A stretch of DNA of 64,000 nucleotides from Diplonema japonicum. Taxonomy: Eukaryota; Euglenozoa; Diplonemea; Diplonemida; Diplonemidae. The position numbers were made by a program, and so were the translations under genes. A model generated the notes under the pieces. The model saw only the letters and a program-made list of their open reading frames with translations, was not told where the DNA came from and ran no database searches. Shown here one piece after another: positions 28,350 through 39,309 of this stretch (position 1 is its first letter; the number at the start of each line of letters is the position of its first letter). The DNA lies in contig OZ025659.1 of the NCBI GenBank assembly GCA_964019335.1, positions 310,001 through 374,000 on the forward strand. Reading direction: 5' to 3'.

Positions 28350-31300
28350 ATGCCGGCGTTACATTATATACAAAAAAAAATGAGCTTAAGCTTAAGAGGC
28401 GCTGTGATGCTGACGTCCGTCGCGATGGTTGCAGCTACTGGCGCCGTGATGTTGTTCTTAAGCACAAGCACCGCAGACTACGCGATTGATGAGATGGTGG
28501 AGTTGAACGACGAGAGTATAGAACAGTGTTTCAAAGCGGGCACTGAGAGTCTCGAATCGCTTGCCGCGATATTGGTGACAAACGTGAACACCGAGATAGG
28601 AAATATTCTTCGCGAAGAGCTGCGTATTTTGGAATTCAGTGGCACCTTCATTGCAAAGCAGTGTTCAATAGGACCTCCTCCTGATGTCAGTGAGACAGAG
28701 TGGCTTGGGGACTCTTTAGCAAAGCTGTTGGTCCACCTGATAGGGTACGATATCTCAAGCTACCGCGTAGGCATTATTATGCCAAGCCCCACAGATGATC
28801 CCTTCGAGATAGCCACACGGGACTTTGTGTGGTATGCTAACAACCCACTTGCGCTACAGCTAGAGAGCAAGCAGCGCATCATGGCTCTTATGCAACGCAT
28901 CAATGGTACGGAGTTGATGGGCACACCCGACAACACAGGCAGGATATCGCCGGACTACCCGTGCGACATCGAGAAACTCCAAAGAGACGCCACCCCCCCC
29001 GGCAGCGGCCCCTGCAGAGTATCACCCCTCTACGGCACACTCGCCTTGTCAAAGATTGACTGGCTCACCCGAATCTTGGGCACTCATGAACCTTTGCATC
29101 CTCACTGGAATACTATGGGTGATTTGCCTACGTTACAAGTGTCCCTTTCTGTTGCTATGCCATGGGTTTTAAACGGTAAAAGGGGTGCTGTGTTTGCTTC
29201 GATATCATTCCATGCCATATCAAGGTTGTTCCACAAGGCAGCAAAAAGGTACCCCGCGGGGATCCGTGTGTATGGGTTCATCAGGGATGACGTAGGGTAC
29301 TTCCTGGTGGGTGTGTCACACGGCGAGTCTGTGCACACGGTAACGCACCGTGCAGAGGAGTTGGGTTTTGGCCCCTACGCAGGGAACATAACTTCGCAAG
29401 GGAAAATGTACGTGCAAGAAGCTACTGACAGTGTGATCCAAGAACACGGCAAGGCAGTCTCGAAACTGCAGCTGCTTATCCTGAATAGCACGTTTACCAC
29501 GAAGAACAATGTGGAGTACCTCTGCAACCTGCAGCACGTGGCAGATGGTCAAGGAGAAGTCATCAACATCGTAGTGCTGTTGCCCAGGTCCGTGGCCCTA
29601 GAGAGTCACAACAGGGAAACGGAAGCAGCTAGGGCATCAATTGTCAGGAACAAGGAGCTCACTGAAGACAAGAGGGCAACGAGCCTTCAAGCCATGATAT
29701 CGGTAGCCTGTGTTGCAGGCATCATCATGTCTTTGGCGAGTGCAGCCTTGAGTTTGAAGATTACAAGATCTCTGAGAAATCTAGCAAAACACATGTCAGC
29801 AGTCGCAGCGATGGATCTTGAGCGAGTGGAAAGAGGCATTACAGAGTCACGGTTCACGGAAGTACGAAAGATGCAGGTGGCCTTCTTGCAAATGGTTGAC
29901 AACTTACGCGTGTACAAGTCGTATATGCCACCGGCTGTTTTTGCAAAGCGCTCGGCCGTCACACCCACATCTTCAGCTCCTGACGAGCCAACTCAGCACG
30001 TGAACCCTACTGACCCTAACCCGCTGTCCCCCACGCTCATAGGAACTCCCCTTGAGATCCAGGCCATTATAGGTCCTAATACTTATTCTCCTAACGAGGA
30101 AGAGGAGGAGGAGAAACATCCCCTCGAACATCTTATCCACATGGGGACACGCGTGCGGAAGGGCAGCATTCTCTCGGTGACCTGCTCTGACACCATCATG
30201 GACGACATTCCAGTTTTCCTGACCACGGCACTGGACGCCATACGCAGGCACAACGGACTCATTCTTTCATTTACTGCCCACCGCGTTATTGCCACATGGA
30301 ACGTGCACCAGTCAGTTGTGCGACATGCTGCCGCCGCTTCCGATTGCGCACTTGACTTAAGTAGTAGGCTCCAGGCCACACCCCATTTGCCCAACTGGGG
30401 CATGGCCGTTGACACGGGGCTTGTGCGCTGCGGAACAGCTGGTGACAACTTGACGCGATCTCTCGTCTGCGTTGGTGGTCCTGTCAACTTCGCCAACAAG
30501 GTCTCGCAGCTTGCGCGACAGCTGGGGGCAAGAATACTAGCATCAGAGGAGGTGGTTGATAGGGTACGGAAGCACATCGAGGCAAGGGTGGTAGACGTGG
30601 TTCCCACGGTGCCCTACCCGAAGTCTGACTCCCTGTCATTTGTGTACGAGCTGAAGGGATTCATTTATGACGAAGGAACAGACAGTTACGCAAGCTACAC
30701 AAATGGCTTCTCCGCCTTCACTCAAGGGGAGTACGCACAAGCCAAGCGATTGCTTACATCGCACCTCCAGTTGAGGCAAGATGACTACCAAGCCAAACGC
30801 TTGCTCAAGCTGGCGCTGCAGGAAGAGCTGCACGGAAGAAAAAGTGTGAAATACGTACGAAACTACTCAGGATGGGAACCGCTGGAGACGACCGACGGAA
30901 TGGAGCTGCCGGATGGCTTGGAGGAGACATTTGCCAATGACACGCTGCGCATGAACAGCACCTATGTGGAGACCGATCCTAGCAATAATGATGCCGACAA
31001 TCTTGAGAAAGAGATTAAACACGCACTGGCAAACCCTGCAAGCGGCAGAGACAAGGTCGTGATGAACGACCCTATGCCCATCATCAAGGCACCTGCACAC
31101 GACACCTTCGAGACCATCACCACAAACACAGCAAGGTCGGGGGCCAGCGTGGCGAGGACGAAAGAGCTCACGTCAACGATGATGACGCTGACAATGCAAT
31201 GGGAAGGGGACGCGGGCAACTTCGATGCACCTGCAAAGGAGTTCACAGACAGAACGGGGGTGCTGTGGAATCGATCAGAGAGGGTACTGGGGAAGGGTGC

Positions 31301-31622
31301 CTACGGTTGTGTTTGGCTAGGCATGTGCGACACGGGGGAATTGTGTGCCTTGAAAACCCTTCCTCTTGAGGGACCCGACCACTCTAGCAAGGAGGTTGAC
31401 ACCCTCATCAACGAGGTGCGTGTGCTGTCGGGTCTGCGTGATGACCACCTTGTTTCCTACATCACGTCGGTGGTCGCAGGACGTCATGTGTTCATTGCAA
31501 TGGAGCTAATGCCCGGTGGGAGTGTAGCTGGGCTGCTGCAGACCTTCTGCACGCTTCCTCCGTCTGCCACCGTCCGGTACACGAAAGACATGCTTAAGGG
31601 ACTGAGGTTCTTGCACACGAAA

Positions 31623-31654
<32 letters not shown>

Positions 31655-32048
31655 TGTTTTGCTGCAGTTAGACGGCACTTGCAAGTTGGCTGACTTCGGT
31701 GCCAGCGAAAGGTTCGGGTTCGCAGGCAAGAAGGGGAAGATAAATGGAACGCCATTGTACATGTCGCCAGACGCGTGCACAGGGGCGGGGACCGAAGCCT
31801 CCGACATATGGGCCTTGGGTATCACTGTAGCCGAGATGCTTACTGGGGAGGTGCCGTATCCAAAAACGCTCAGAAAGCAAGAGCCGTTGGTTTTTATTTA
31901 TCAAATGGTCTCCGGCAGGATTAAGCCGGCCATACCCGACAAGAGCCCGCGATCATCCGAGTTCCTAAAGTCGTGTTTGGCGACTGACCCACAGCAGCGA
32001 CCTTCTGCTGATAACCTGCTGACACACCCCTTCCTGCTGTCAGGTTGA
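28350..32048 (+). CDS. membrane sensor with degenerate cyclase domain fused to an active-looking protein kinase
   Basis: 1,232 aa. TM1 is at ~14-33 (GAVMLTSVAMVAATGAVMLF), then a ~400-residue extracytoplasmic sensor region (Cache-like by position) and TM2 at ~447-468. A HAMP-like segment (ITRSLRNLAKHMSAVAAMDL) follows. Residues ~593-767 are a class III cyclase homology domain that keeps the second half (GMAVDTGLVRCGTAGD, VCVGGPVNFANKVSQLARQL) but lacks both metal-binding Asp motifs (F-x-D-I and GD are replaced by VTCSDT and LSFTAHR), so it is probably a pseudo-cyclase. A TPR-like helical pair sits at ~773-827. A MAP3K/STE-like kinase is at ~968-1227 with LGKGAYGCVWLG, CALKTL, IIHRDLKPANVLL, LADFGAS and SDIWALG intact, though APE reads SPD. 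This suggests an external signal gating the kinase. No intron is evident. Confidence 0.88.
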
Positions 32049-32886
32049 GCGTAAAGCTGAAGCTACGCATACAGCTAAAGAGGCAAAAATAATAAATAAA
32101 CTCTGTGCCACAGGGGAAAGTGTTTTCTCAATAACTAGCAGCCTCTCCCCCCCCCCCCCCCCCCCCCCCCCCGTGTTCTTCCCATTCGTATTCCGGTTGT
32201 TTTTGTCTTTCCTTTACCTCCTCGTTTCTCTTTTCTTTTTCCCCATTCCTCTTTTCTTGGAGAGTGTTTTCAACCCTATTCCGTTCCCTTGTGACACGGC
32301 TTCACCTTCGGTCACAAACTATAAGGGTTTCTGATACATGCGGGTGGACATAGGCGCTTACGGTGGGCAGAAAGGGTGTATGGTCTGGTTGCAAGCAAGC
32401 TGCGACAAATGGAAAATGGGTTCCTTTAAATTGTCTGTGTTCTTGCCCCGCGTTATTCCTTTTCGAAAAATAATCAGCGCCTGACCATTCTTGAAAGAAG
32501 AACCGGCAACAACATAAATTAAAAAAAAAAAAAGAAGAAGAAGAAAAAAGAAGAGGAAGTGAAAAATAGGGTTTCAAAAACCGTGAATAGAGGGCACCTA
32601 TAGTTGGGTGCGTTGTGTTTTAGGAAAAGCAAAGCTTTTAGAATGCTTCGATAGACGAGGTTCCGTAACGGCAAGCTCCTCGCACCATCACAATAACTCT
32701 GTCCTTCTTTCCTCTTGTCACCATCCCCTTCTTTCTTTACCAATTTTTTCCCCTCTATTTCTATTTTTCATGTTCGGTAAGTTATTTCTTTTTCCTTTGT
32801 TCTCTTTTCGTATCTGTTCATTTGTTTCGGAACTGTGCTGCTGTCTATCCCCACTTTCCATTCAGGTCTAGCTTTGTGATGGTGTG
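32049..32886. other. intergenic spacer with C26 tract
   Basis: T/C-rich sequence leads into CTTTCCATTCAG just before the MLO gene, a likely acceptor. No gene was found. Confidence 0.5.
32147..32172 (+). repeat. 26-C homopolymer
   Basis: Uninterrupted C-run 100 bp after the kinase gene's stop. Such runs are rare and usually selected against; here they recur (18 C at 44515-44532, 14 C at 454-467). Confidence 0.9.
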
Positions 32887-34527
32887 ATGCACAGCTTGGC
32901 ACACTCCGTACTTGCGCTGCTCGCGGCAGTGCCCGCATGCATGGGCGCAAGCGGAAACAATTTGTGGAGCATGGGCAACATAGTAGACGAGAACCCTGTG
33001 ACAGTGTTTTTCATGTTCGCGTTTTCAGTGTGTCTTGTAATCGCTATTATGGGGCTGAAGCAGTACGTTGAGAGAAAGACAAAAGACGCGTACCGACGCA
33101 AGGCACTGGATTCCTTTTATGTCGAGCTCATGCTTGTGGGTGTCATCTCCTTCCTCCTCATAATTTCCGCAGAACTCGGCCTCACCAGCTTGCGCATTGA
33201 AATAGGCTGTGACGACGACGACACCACCGCTAACGAGAGCAGCACAAGCAGCTCCTCAGGTTGCGGCTACGGCTTCGATCTGCTGATGTTCGAGTACGCG
33301 CACCTTGTGCTCTTCATCATGGGACTCACTTACGGCGTGTTCATACAGATCTGTTTCTGGTACAGGAAGATGGTGTGCCGCAACTTTCAGGAGATCCAGT
33401 CGAAGACACTGGGTGAGTACTTGAAGAACGGTGGCTCGCGAAAGATATGCTCGCCATTTGGTGCCATCGGACTGAACAAGCAGGGCTGGGCACGCACCGT
33501 TCTTATCATGCGCAGCATCGTGGCCTTGCAACACAAGGACCTTCTCAAGAAGGCCTGCAACAAGAAAGAGCACCAACTTGAACACGCCATCGCTGTTCTC
33601 GAAAAGGAAAAACCACCTGCTGACTTCCCGGACCCAGAAGAGGCACTGGTCAGGTTCGACTTTGCCAAACTGATAGAGATAGCGATGGCGGAAGTGCTAC
33701 TGGAGATGCTGCACGTGAGCCCCTTTGTGTGGATATCGTTAATGTTCATTGCTTCTGCCAACCTCCTCCACAAAGCAGGCGTCGAGCTGTCCCAGGCTAT
33801 CACGGCAACTGCCTTCATCGGTCCCTTTGTCTCTGTTGTTGTGATGTGGAGGCTCATAGTCCACTTGTTCCTTATAGTAAAAAGAGGCTGTGGTCATCCG
33901 AGTCTTCCGTCCATCCAGTTTTACTCATCTGAGGGTAGTAGGCCGTATACCCTTCCGATACCAGAGAAGTACGTGCACTCTGGGCTGTCGTGGGCAACAG
34001 GTGGCCCTGCGCCGTGGGACATCATAACAGGATGCATCCCTGACCATTCAAGGTTTAATTTCCTTGACATACTCGACGCCGGTAACATCAAGACCTTTAT
34101 ACAGGCGAGCATTATGATGTTGTGCTTCTACTACGGACAGCTTGCGATGCTCAGCAGCATGATCGGTGCCGAAAGTGGCGGACTTGTCATAGTACTATAC
34201 TTGATGCCAGTGCCTTCTTTGGCCTTGGTTCTACCCCATTCCATCCTGATGTTCACGATGGTGCACAGGTTGCGCGACCCTCCTGTGCACTGGATAAAAT
34301 ATGCCCTTAGAGAACCCGAAGAAGAGAACGAAGAGAGCGAACGAGACAAAGTCTCTACGCAGTCTGAGGAAGAGGAACTGCAGGTGACCATCAATAGCAT
34401 CACGCCAGCGAGAGTGCCCAGGCGGCATCGACCCACCCTAATCCACCAAGCAGGCGTGAGTAGCATGTTTTCCGAGAGTGGTAGCCCTAATGGGAGAAGA
34501 GCAAGGGCACACACCCTTATATCCTGA
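32887..34527 (+). CDS. MLO: MLO family membrane protein
   Basis: 546 aa, ATG at 32887 (the preceding in-frame GTG is ignored). The signal-like N-terminus is followed by about seven TM helices. Diagnostic MLO signatures are the block DSFYVELMLVGVISFLLIIS after TM1, the Cys-containing first extracellular loop (CDDDD...GCGYGFD), a long second intracellular loop, and LHVSPFVWISLMFIASANLL. The C-terminal tail is Glu/Ser-rich, where plant MLOs bind calmodulin; no clear calmodulin helix is seen. MLO proteins act as calcium channels or calcium-signalling components in plants (known); function in protists is not established. A CCATTCAG acceptor precedes the start by about 20 nt. Confidence 0.85.
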   Translation: MHSLAHSVLALLAAVPACMGASGNNLWSMGNIVDENPVTVFFMFAFSVCLVIAIMGLKQYVERKTKDAYRRKALDSFYVELMLVGVISFLLIISAELGLTSLRIEIGCDDDDTTANESSTSSSSGCGYGFDLLMFEYAHLVLFIMGLTYGVFIQICFWYRKMVCRNFQEIQSKTLGEYLKNGGSRKICSPFGAIGLNKQGWARTVLIMRSIVALQHKDLLKKACNKKEHQLEHAIAVLEKEKPPADFPDPEEALVRFDFAKLIEIAMAEVLLEMLHVSPFVWISLMFIASANLLHKAGVELSQAITATAFIGPFVSVVVMWRLIVHLFLIVKRGCGHPSLPSIQFYSSEGSRPYTLPIPEKYVHSGLSWATGGPAPWDIITGCIPDHSRFNFLDILDAGNIKTFIQASIMMLCFYYGQLAMLSSMIGAESGGLVIVLYLMPVPSLALVLPHSILMFTMVHRLRDPPVHWIKYALREPEEENEESERDKVSTQSEEEELQVTINSITPARVPRRHRPTLIHQAGVSSMFSESGSPNGRRARAHTLIS

Positions 34528-34765
34528 TTACGTTATGATGGCTTGCCCCGGTCCTCTCCTTTCACGAGGCGATACAGTGCACCGTTGTTTTTGTACAAAA
34601 TGAAGCATCAATGAAAATAGAGGTGCTGTTTCATGTAGAACAGGCACCAGAATAGGAACCCACCGGTCCACGGCCTGTCTGTTGTTATTTAGTCTGCAGT
34701 ATTCATTCGTTAGCTCAGCGCACTTTAAATATAAATGCACAATCATCTCTTCACAGGTTAAAACA

Positions 34766-35950
34766 ATGCTTAAACTCCTCCTGACAGTGGCACTCTCATG
34801 TACCACTTCTGAGGACTGTGCTTTGAATGGCGACTGTGTGAATGATACGTGCATATGCGACCCCGGATGGGGGCCCAACCCTGCTGGCGGGTTGCCATGC
34901 TCTTACTTACAGCTTGATAACGTGAGCCCTAACCAACCCGGATATAAAAACGAATCAGCAAATACATGGGGAGGCCGTCCTGTGTACTGGGAAAAGGATC
35001 AGCAGTGGCATGTGTTCACTGCCATGTTCTCTGAAGGCTGCTCTGTTGACAGCTGGAAGACGAACTCCTTCATCTTCCACGCAACAGGTCCTTCCCCCAC
35101 AGGGCCCTGGACAGGTAGCGACGTGAGCATTCCGATCTTTGCCCACAATCCTCAAGCATTGCTGCATCCAGATGGCACATGGATTATCTACTTCATCGGT
35201 GGGTGGCACATCTCGGAAGCAGACCACAAGAACTGCAGCAGGTCCCCTGTTGCGTGGCCCTCGCAAACAAATGGCCCTGGTATGGGTCCCACTCAAGACG
35301 GCTGTGGCCCTGGTGAAAATACTGGCTGTGGGATACGCTACGCTACGTCGCCCTCTCCCTACGGCCCGTGGACCTTGCACGACCTTTTCGTGACGAATGG
35401 AAACCAATCTGCTCTATTCAACTGCACGAAAACTAACCCCGCCCCTACAATCCTCGCCAACGGCACAGTCCTGCTCGCCTTCAACGGTGGCTACTGCCAT
35501 AGTCGCACAGAGAACCTCGGCATCATGTCTGCACCTCACTACACCGCTCCCTTTACCATACTGACGTTGGACCCAATAGCCTCCACTGATGTGTGCGCAG
35601 GGAACACCTTTGGTGAAGACCCGACCCTCTGGCAGTCTAAGAGGGGTTTTCACCTTCTAGGACATGCCATGTGCAATCCTGGGGTGAACTCCCTTTATGC
35701 TTTCTCGCGCGATGCTGTTAGTTGGACCTTCTCAAGAGGCCCAAGTGGGCATCCTTTGAGCTCGTACACGGGAACAGTCCATTGGACCAACGGTTCTCAG
35801 ATGTCAGTTTCTCGCATGGAACGCCCTATCATCGTGCTGAGCCCTCACACCAACACCCCGTTCATGTTAACTAACGCGATCGAGGTAAAGGGCCGCACCT
35901 GGGGAGTCTACAGGATGTTGTCTGGTGCCACCCCCCTTTCCCCCTCTTGA
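34766..35950 (+). CDS. secreted five-bladed beta-propeller glycosidase-like protein with EGF-like module
   Basis: 394 aa. The ATG at 34766 follows TCTCTTCACAG. Signal peptide MLKLLLTVALSC, then an EGF-like segment (EDCALNGDCVNDTCICDPGW), then a propeller of GH43/GH32/GH62 type. Visible blade features include RPVYWEKDQQWHVFTAMF, FAHNPQALLHPDGTWIIYFI, IRYATSPSPYGPW, NPAPTILANGTVLLAFNGGY, GEDPTLWQSKRGFHLLGHAM. Asp/Glu residues in ALLHPDG, GEDPTLW and ERPIIVL could form the acid triad but I cannot assign them. Many N-glycosylation sequons are present. It probably acts on, or binds, plant- or algal-type polysaccharide. Lateral transfer is plausible for such CAZymes but untested. Confidence 0.75.
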   Translation: MLKLLLTVALSCTTSEDCALNGDCVNDTCICDPGWGPNPAGGLPCSYLQLDNVSPNQPGYKNESANTWGGRPVYWEKDQQWHVFTAMFSEGCSVDSWKTNSFIFHATGPSPTGPWTGSDVSIPIFAHNPQALLHPDGTWIIYFIGGWHISEADHKNCSRSPVAWPSQTNGPGMGPTQDGCGPGENTGCGIRYATSPSPYGPWTLHDLFVTNGNQSALFNCTKTNPAPTILANGTVLLAFNGGYCHSRTENLGIMSAPHYTAPFTILTLDPIASTDVCAGNTFGEDPTLWQSKRGFHLLGHAMCNPGVNSLYAFSRDAVSWTFSRGPSGHPLSSYTGTVHWTNGSQMSVSRMERPIIVLSPHTNTPFMLTNAIEVKGRTWGVYRMLSGATPLSPS

Positions 35951-36097
35951 TATTTCTACTTCAAAACCGAACGTTTCTTTCTCTCTTTTGTCTACGCTTC
36001 ACCGCTACTTCTCTTCTAGATACCTTTCGGTGCCTAATTCAAGATCACTTATTTTGAAGCCTTCCTTCTTTACCTTCCACAGGTGGCACTCTGAAGA

Positions 36098-37084
36098 ATG
36101 AAGTTAGATGTGGTGCGGCTCTCCGAAGCCCTCCGATCCTCGGGGTGTGCCCACGTTCACGTTGAAGAGCACAGCCTAGTGAATGACCTGCAGACAAGGC
36201 TAACAGTGCTGACATCCTGCATGCTGGGATTAGATTCTGATTTTTGTGGCATGGACTTAGGAGCCTTACGGGGGAGGGCACCATCTACTGTAATACAAGG
36301 GACGTTAGCTAAGCTACTGCTGGACATGGGTCTTGTTCCACCTGTGCCTTCGTTGAAAGGGGGGCTTGACTCTCCTGATCTCGAGGTGGCAATGGCCTTG
36401 GTAGCAGGTGACCATCGAGTAAAGGAAGCTAACACAAATGTGTTCAATGAGCTAACCGATCTTTTGGAAGTCAATTGCTACACGAAGGCGTGCAACGAGG
36501 GACTTGACAAAGAGTACAAGCGGTGTGTAAGAGTCGAGGATGTTGTCTTGAAGAACCAAGCGGCTGTGTACTCCAAGGGGTGTTCTATCTTGCCTACAAA
36601 CATGTCAACATCTGACAGGGCCAAGGCACGTACCGCTCTCACAACAGGGCAAGTGTCGCTGTCTGGCATGCGACAGCAGAACATGCTACTTGCGTCTGAG
36701 TTGAGAAAGCTAGAAGCAGAGCTTGGCACCACGCAATCTTCAATATCTCCTGACATGACGGACCCCGACGCTGTGTCCTCGCTACTTACAGAATGGAACG
36801 CCACTCTGTCTTCACTGCTGAAGACAGGTGCTACTTTCACTCGTGAAGTGCAGGGTCTGGACATCAACAAGCCAGCAGCAACACCAGCTCACGACAAGCT
36901 TGGGGATCTCGCCACCTCGCTGTACCCGTTAAACAACTCCCTTGCCAACATCCCTGCCACAACCACCGCTGTCAGGGCCATCCTGGATGATCTCCAGAAC
37001 CAAGCACACATGATCCGCTCCGACATCCAGACAGCACCTCGCGCAGACGTGTCATGGGCAGCTGAGTGCGCTGCCGTACTTTAG
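36098..37084 (+). CDS. unrecognised 328-aa helical protein
   Basis: ATG at 36098, preceded by TTTACCTTCCACAG. Mostly alpha-helical with heptad-like stretches (LASELRKLEAELGTTQSS). There is no signal peptide and no TM. The C-terminus ends within VSWAAECAAVL. The general look (helical N-terminal bundle, central coiled coil) recalls augmin/HAUS or SNARE-tether subunits, but no diagnostic motif supports either. The frame is uninterrupted. Confidence 0.72.
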   Translation: MKLDVVRLSEALRSSGCAHVHVEEHSLVNDLQTRLTVLTSCMLGLDSDFCGMDLGALRGRAPSTVIQGTLAKLLLDMGLVPPVPSLKGGLDSPDLEVAMALVAGDHRVKEANTNVFNELTDLLEVNCYTKACNEGLDKEYKRCVRVEDVVLKNQAAVYSKGCSILPTNMSTSDRAKARTALTTGQVSLSGMRQQNMLLASELRKLEAELGTTQSSISPDMTDPDAVSSLLTEWNATLSSLLKTGATFTREVQGLDINKPAATPAHDKLGDLATSLYPLNNSLANIPATTTAVRAILDDLQNQAHMIRSDIQTAPRADVSWAAECAAVL

Positions 37085-37167
37085 AATTAGAGTTTTCCTG
37101 TCCTATATGTAGTTACTATTACCTTGTCTTTACTAGACCGTCACACAACTCAGTAAAAGTGGCAAAG

Positions 37168-38742
37168 ATGGAGAGGTTTACAGGTACTCACTGCTTCGAA
37201 TGTTGCAAGAGCGTCGCGGAGGTGTGCAAATGGGTGGAGGAGAGAGAGGTAGGGGAGTGCAGAGTATGCAACAGTATTGCAGAACTGAAGAGCGGAAACA
37301 AAGAAATTGCTGTTAGACTAATGCGGGAGGCGCTGGGTAGTGTGGGGGAGACGGATAAGACATTCTGCTACTGCATGCTAAGGGCTGTGCAGTGTTCATT
37401 ACAGTTACATGGAAATCTACGTAGCGTGACAGCAGAGGAGGCGTACTCGCTCACTTCGGTGAAGATCAATAGTTATGAGGAGTTCAAGAGCACTTGGATG
37501 GGCTTCCTCCACAATAAATTCCGCGTAGGCGAATATGTTAATGAAGCAACTAAGGTTTGCTTGGAGATAGCGTCGAAGAGGAGGAAGCACAGCGACTGGA
37601 AGGAGTTAGAACACGCTTACAAATGTGCAGAGAACAGCAAAGCCTTCCAGGAGCATAGTACCATCGCCGCCAAGCTAATCAGAGCCACGCACGGCATGCA
37701 AGCCGTGTGGGACAATGTAGGTGTCCGTGGCAGCAGTGGAAAGGTACTTACTGAAGAAGCGGCACGCAAAGTGTTGAGAAGTAAGGAAGTCACAGTAGCT
37801 AACCTGCGCGAACAGAAGACAGCATTTGAAGCGACCCCAGACTACCAAGAAGCACTACAAAGCATCAATGCCTACAAGGAATGCATGCATGAGTCGGGGT
37901 TGGACGAGCTGCTCAAAAAGAAAATCGCAGTTGGCAAGCAACACCCCCCACTCTCAGGTGACACTTTTGAAAAAGAGGTTCAAGCAACCATACGGGGGCT
38001 GGCAGCTGACGTAATTCCTTTGGATGGGTGTGAAGTGCGTGTCTTAACCAACGTGGTCTTCACGAAGCTTCAGATGCCGGAGAAGCTCACTACTGAGTTT
38101 GATGCCTTTGTTGTGCATTGCAGAAGGGAGGAGGTAGAAATGGATGTGCCGAAGAAGAAGCAAGGAGGAGCTGCGAAGGAGGTCAAAGCTAAGCTGATAG
38201 TGCAGTACGAGGTGGTCAGGATGGAAGGCTGGTATGAAGTGAAGCTGAATGCAGACGACATCATCAACGCTATTACGAAGCACAGCAGGGCGAGAAAGCA
38301 TCTGCTAACACTGTCGAAGGACGTGTTTTGTGAAAACGAGGGCATCCGATACAAGTTTCCCATCAGGGTGTTTGAACGTTTGGGCGATACCCCAGCTACC
38401 TTCGTCACCCTAGCGGGGCCAAGGTCTGCTCTTACTGGCTCTGATGTTCCTCCAAACATTTGCTTCCCCGCAAGCTTGTCTACCACCCTCTTCCAGTGGT
38501 TCCTCGACACCCTTGCGCCCTCTCTCGACCCCACCGACCTAGCCAACAACATTTCATACCTCCCCGCCCTCTATGATAGACTGGGCGAGTTCCTCATGAA
38601 GTGCGACTCTCACGAATCGCCCGCCTACTACCGTGCTCTCCTCTTTGACTCCGTCCGCCAGCTGCTTGAAACTGCGGAGCAAGGTCGTATCCTTGTGATG
38701 ACCGACCCCTACCTGGAGGCATTTAGAGACACACTCACGTGA
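37168..38742 (+). CDS. unrecognised 524-aa protein with N-terminal Cys motif
   Basis: The start is at ATG 37168 after CACACAACTCAG. The frame extends 5' into the previous gene's 3' end, which is why upstream starts were rejected. Residues 8-41 have HCFECC, then CKW and GECRVCNS, a possible small zinc-binding unit. The middle is helical and charged with a Lys-rich loop (VPKKKQGGAAKEVKAK, ~332-347). The C-terminal ~130 residues look globular (FVTLAGPRSALTGSD, LPALYDRLGEFLMKCD). No family assigned. Confidence 0.75.
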   Translation: MERFTGTHCFECCKSVAEVCKWVEEREVGECRVCNSIAELKSGNKEIAVRLMREALGSVGETDKTFCYCMLRAVQCSLQLHGNLRSVTAEEAYSLTSVKINSYEEFKSTWMGFLHNKFRVGEYVNEATKVCLEIASKRRKHSDWKELEHAYKCAENSKAFQEHSTIAAKLIRATHGMQAVWDNVGVRGSSGKVLTEEAARKVLRSKEVTVANLREQKTAFEATPDYQEALQSINAYKECMHESGLDELLKKKIAVGKQHPPLSGDTFEKEVQATIRGLAADVIPLDGCEVRVLTNVVFTKLQMPEKLTTEFDAFVVHCRREEVEMDVPKKKQGGAAKEVKAKLIVQYEVVRMEGWYEVKLNADDIINAITKHSRARKHLLTLSKDVFCENEGIRYKFPIRVFERLGDTPATFVTLAGPRSALTGSDVPPNICFPASLSTTLFQWFLDTLAPSLDPTDLANNISYLPALYDRLGEFLMKCDSHESPAYYRALLFDSVRQLLETAEQGRILVMTDPYLEAFRDTLT

Positions 38743-39309
38743 CCTTTTTTTTCTCTCTTTTTCTTTTGGTTCTGTAGTTGTACCTAGCCTTTCGACCAGA
38801 GCGCAACATCTTGTTTTCTTCTTTTTTTTTTTTTTCCTCTTCAGTTTTTTTGTAAGAGCAAAAAAAAAAAAAAAAAAAGAATAGCAGCATGCAGTATTTA
38901 TCCAGGATTTATACCGTGTGCCACAAACAAATGCTAAACCGACTTTTTTTTCTTTAGAAAGGGAAACAATCCCTCGGACTCTCTTGGCGGATCGGAAGTT
39001 TTTTTCCTTCCGGTGCTTCCAATGCTGACGGAAACCCCCAAGAAAGGTGTCTTTGAAAATGTCGCCCCGTTTCACCGTTTTGGGATCCACCATGGAACTT
39101 ACACATTAAAGGCATTCTCTTCTTCTTCTTTTTTTTTTTCTCTTTTTTTTGCTAACCACTTCGTTCCTATCATAGTGAATTTTTTTTTTCTACAGTATTC
39201 TATCTGTTACCGACTACTGCAACGCACTGCACACAGGGAGAGGCTTTTTCTCCTCTACAACAAAAAACAAAAACAAAAACAAAAATGTCGCCACAACACG
39301 CACACGAGT
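38743..39309. other. intergenic spacer carrying dispersed 39-bp repeat
   Basis: Poly-T/poly-A tracts plus one copy of the element also found at 44981. It ends in CTACAG and an A/C-rich leader (repeated CAAAAA) just before the TTC39 start. Confidence 0.6.
39149..39187 (+). repeat. dispersed 39-bp element, copy A
   Basis: It starts TTGCTAACCACTTCGTTCCT, continues ATCATAGTGAA and ends in at least eight T. It is identical to 44981-45019. It contains a CTAAC branch-point-like string and a T-tract followed by CTACAG, so it looks like a complete 3' splice-acceptor module. Confidence 0.9.
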
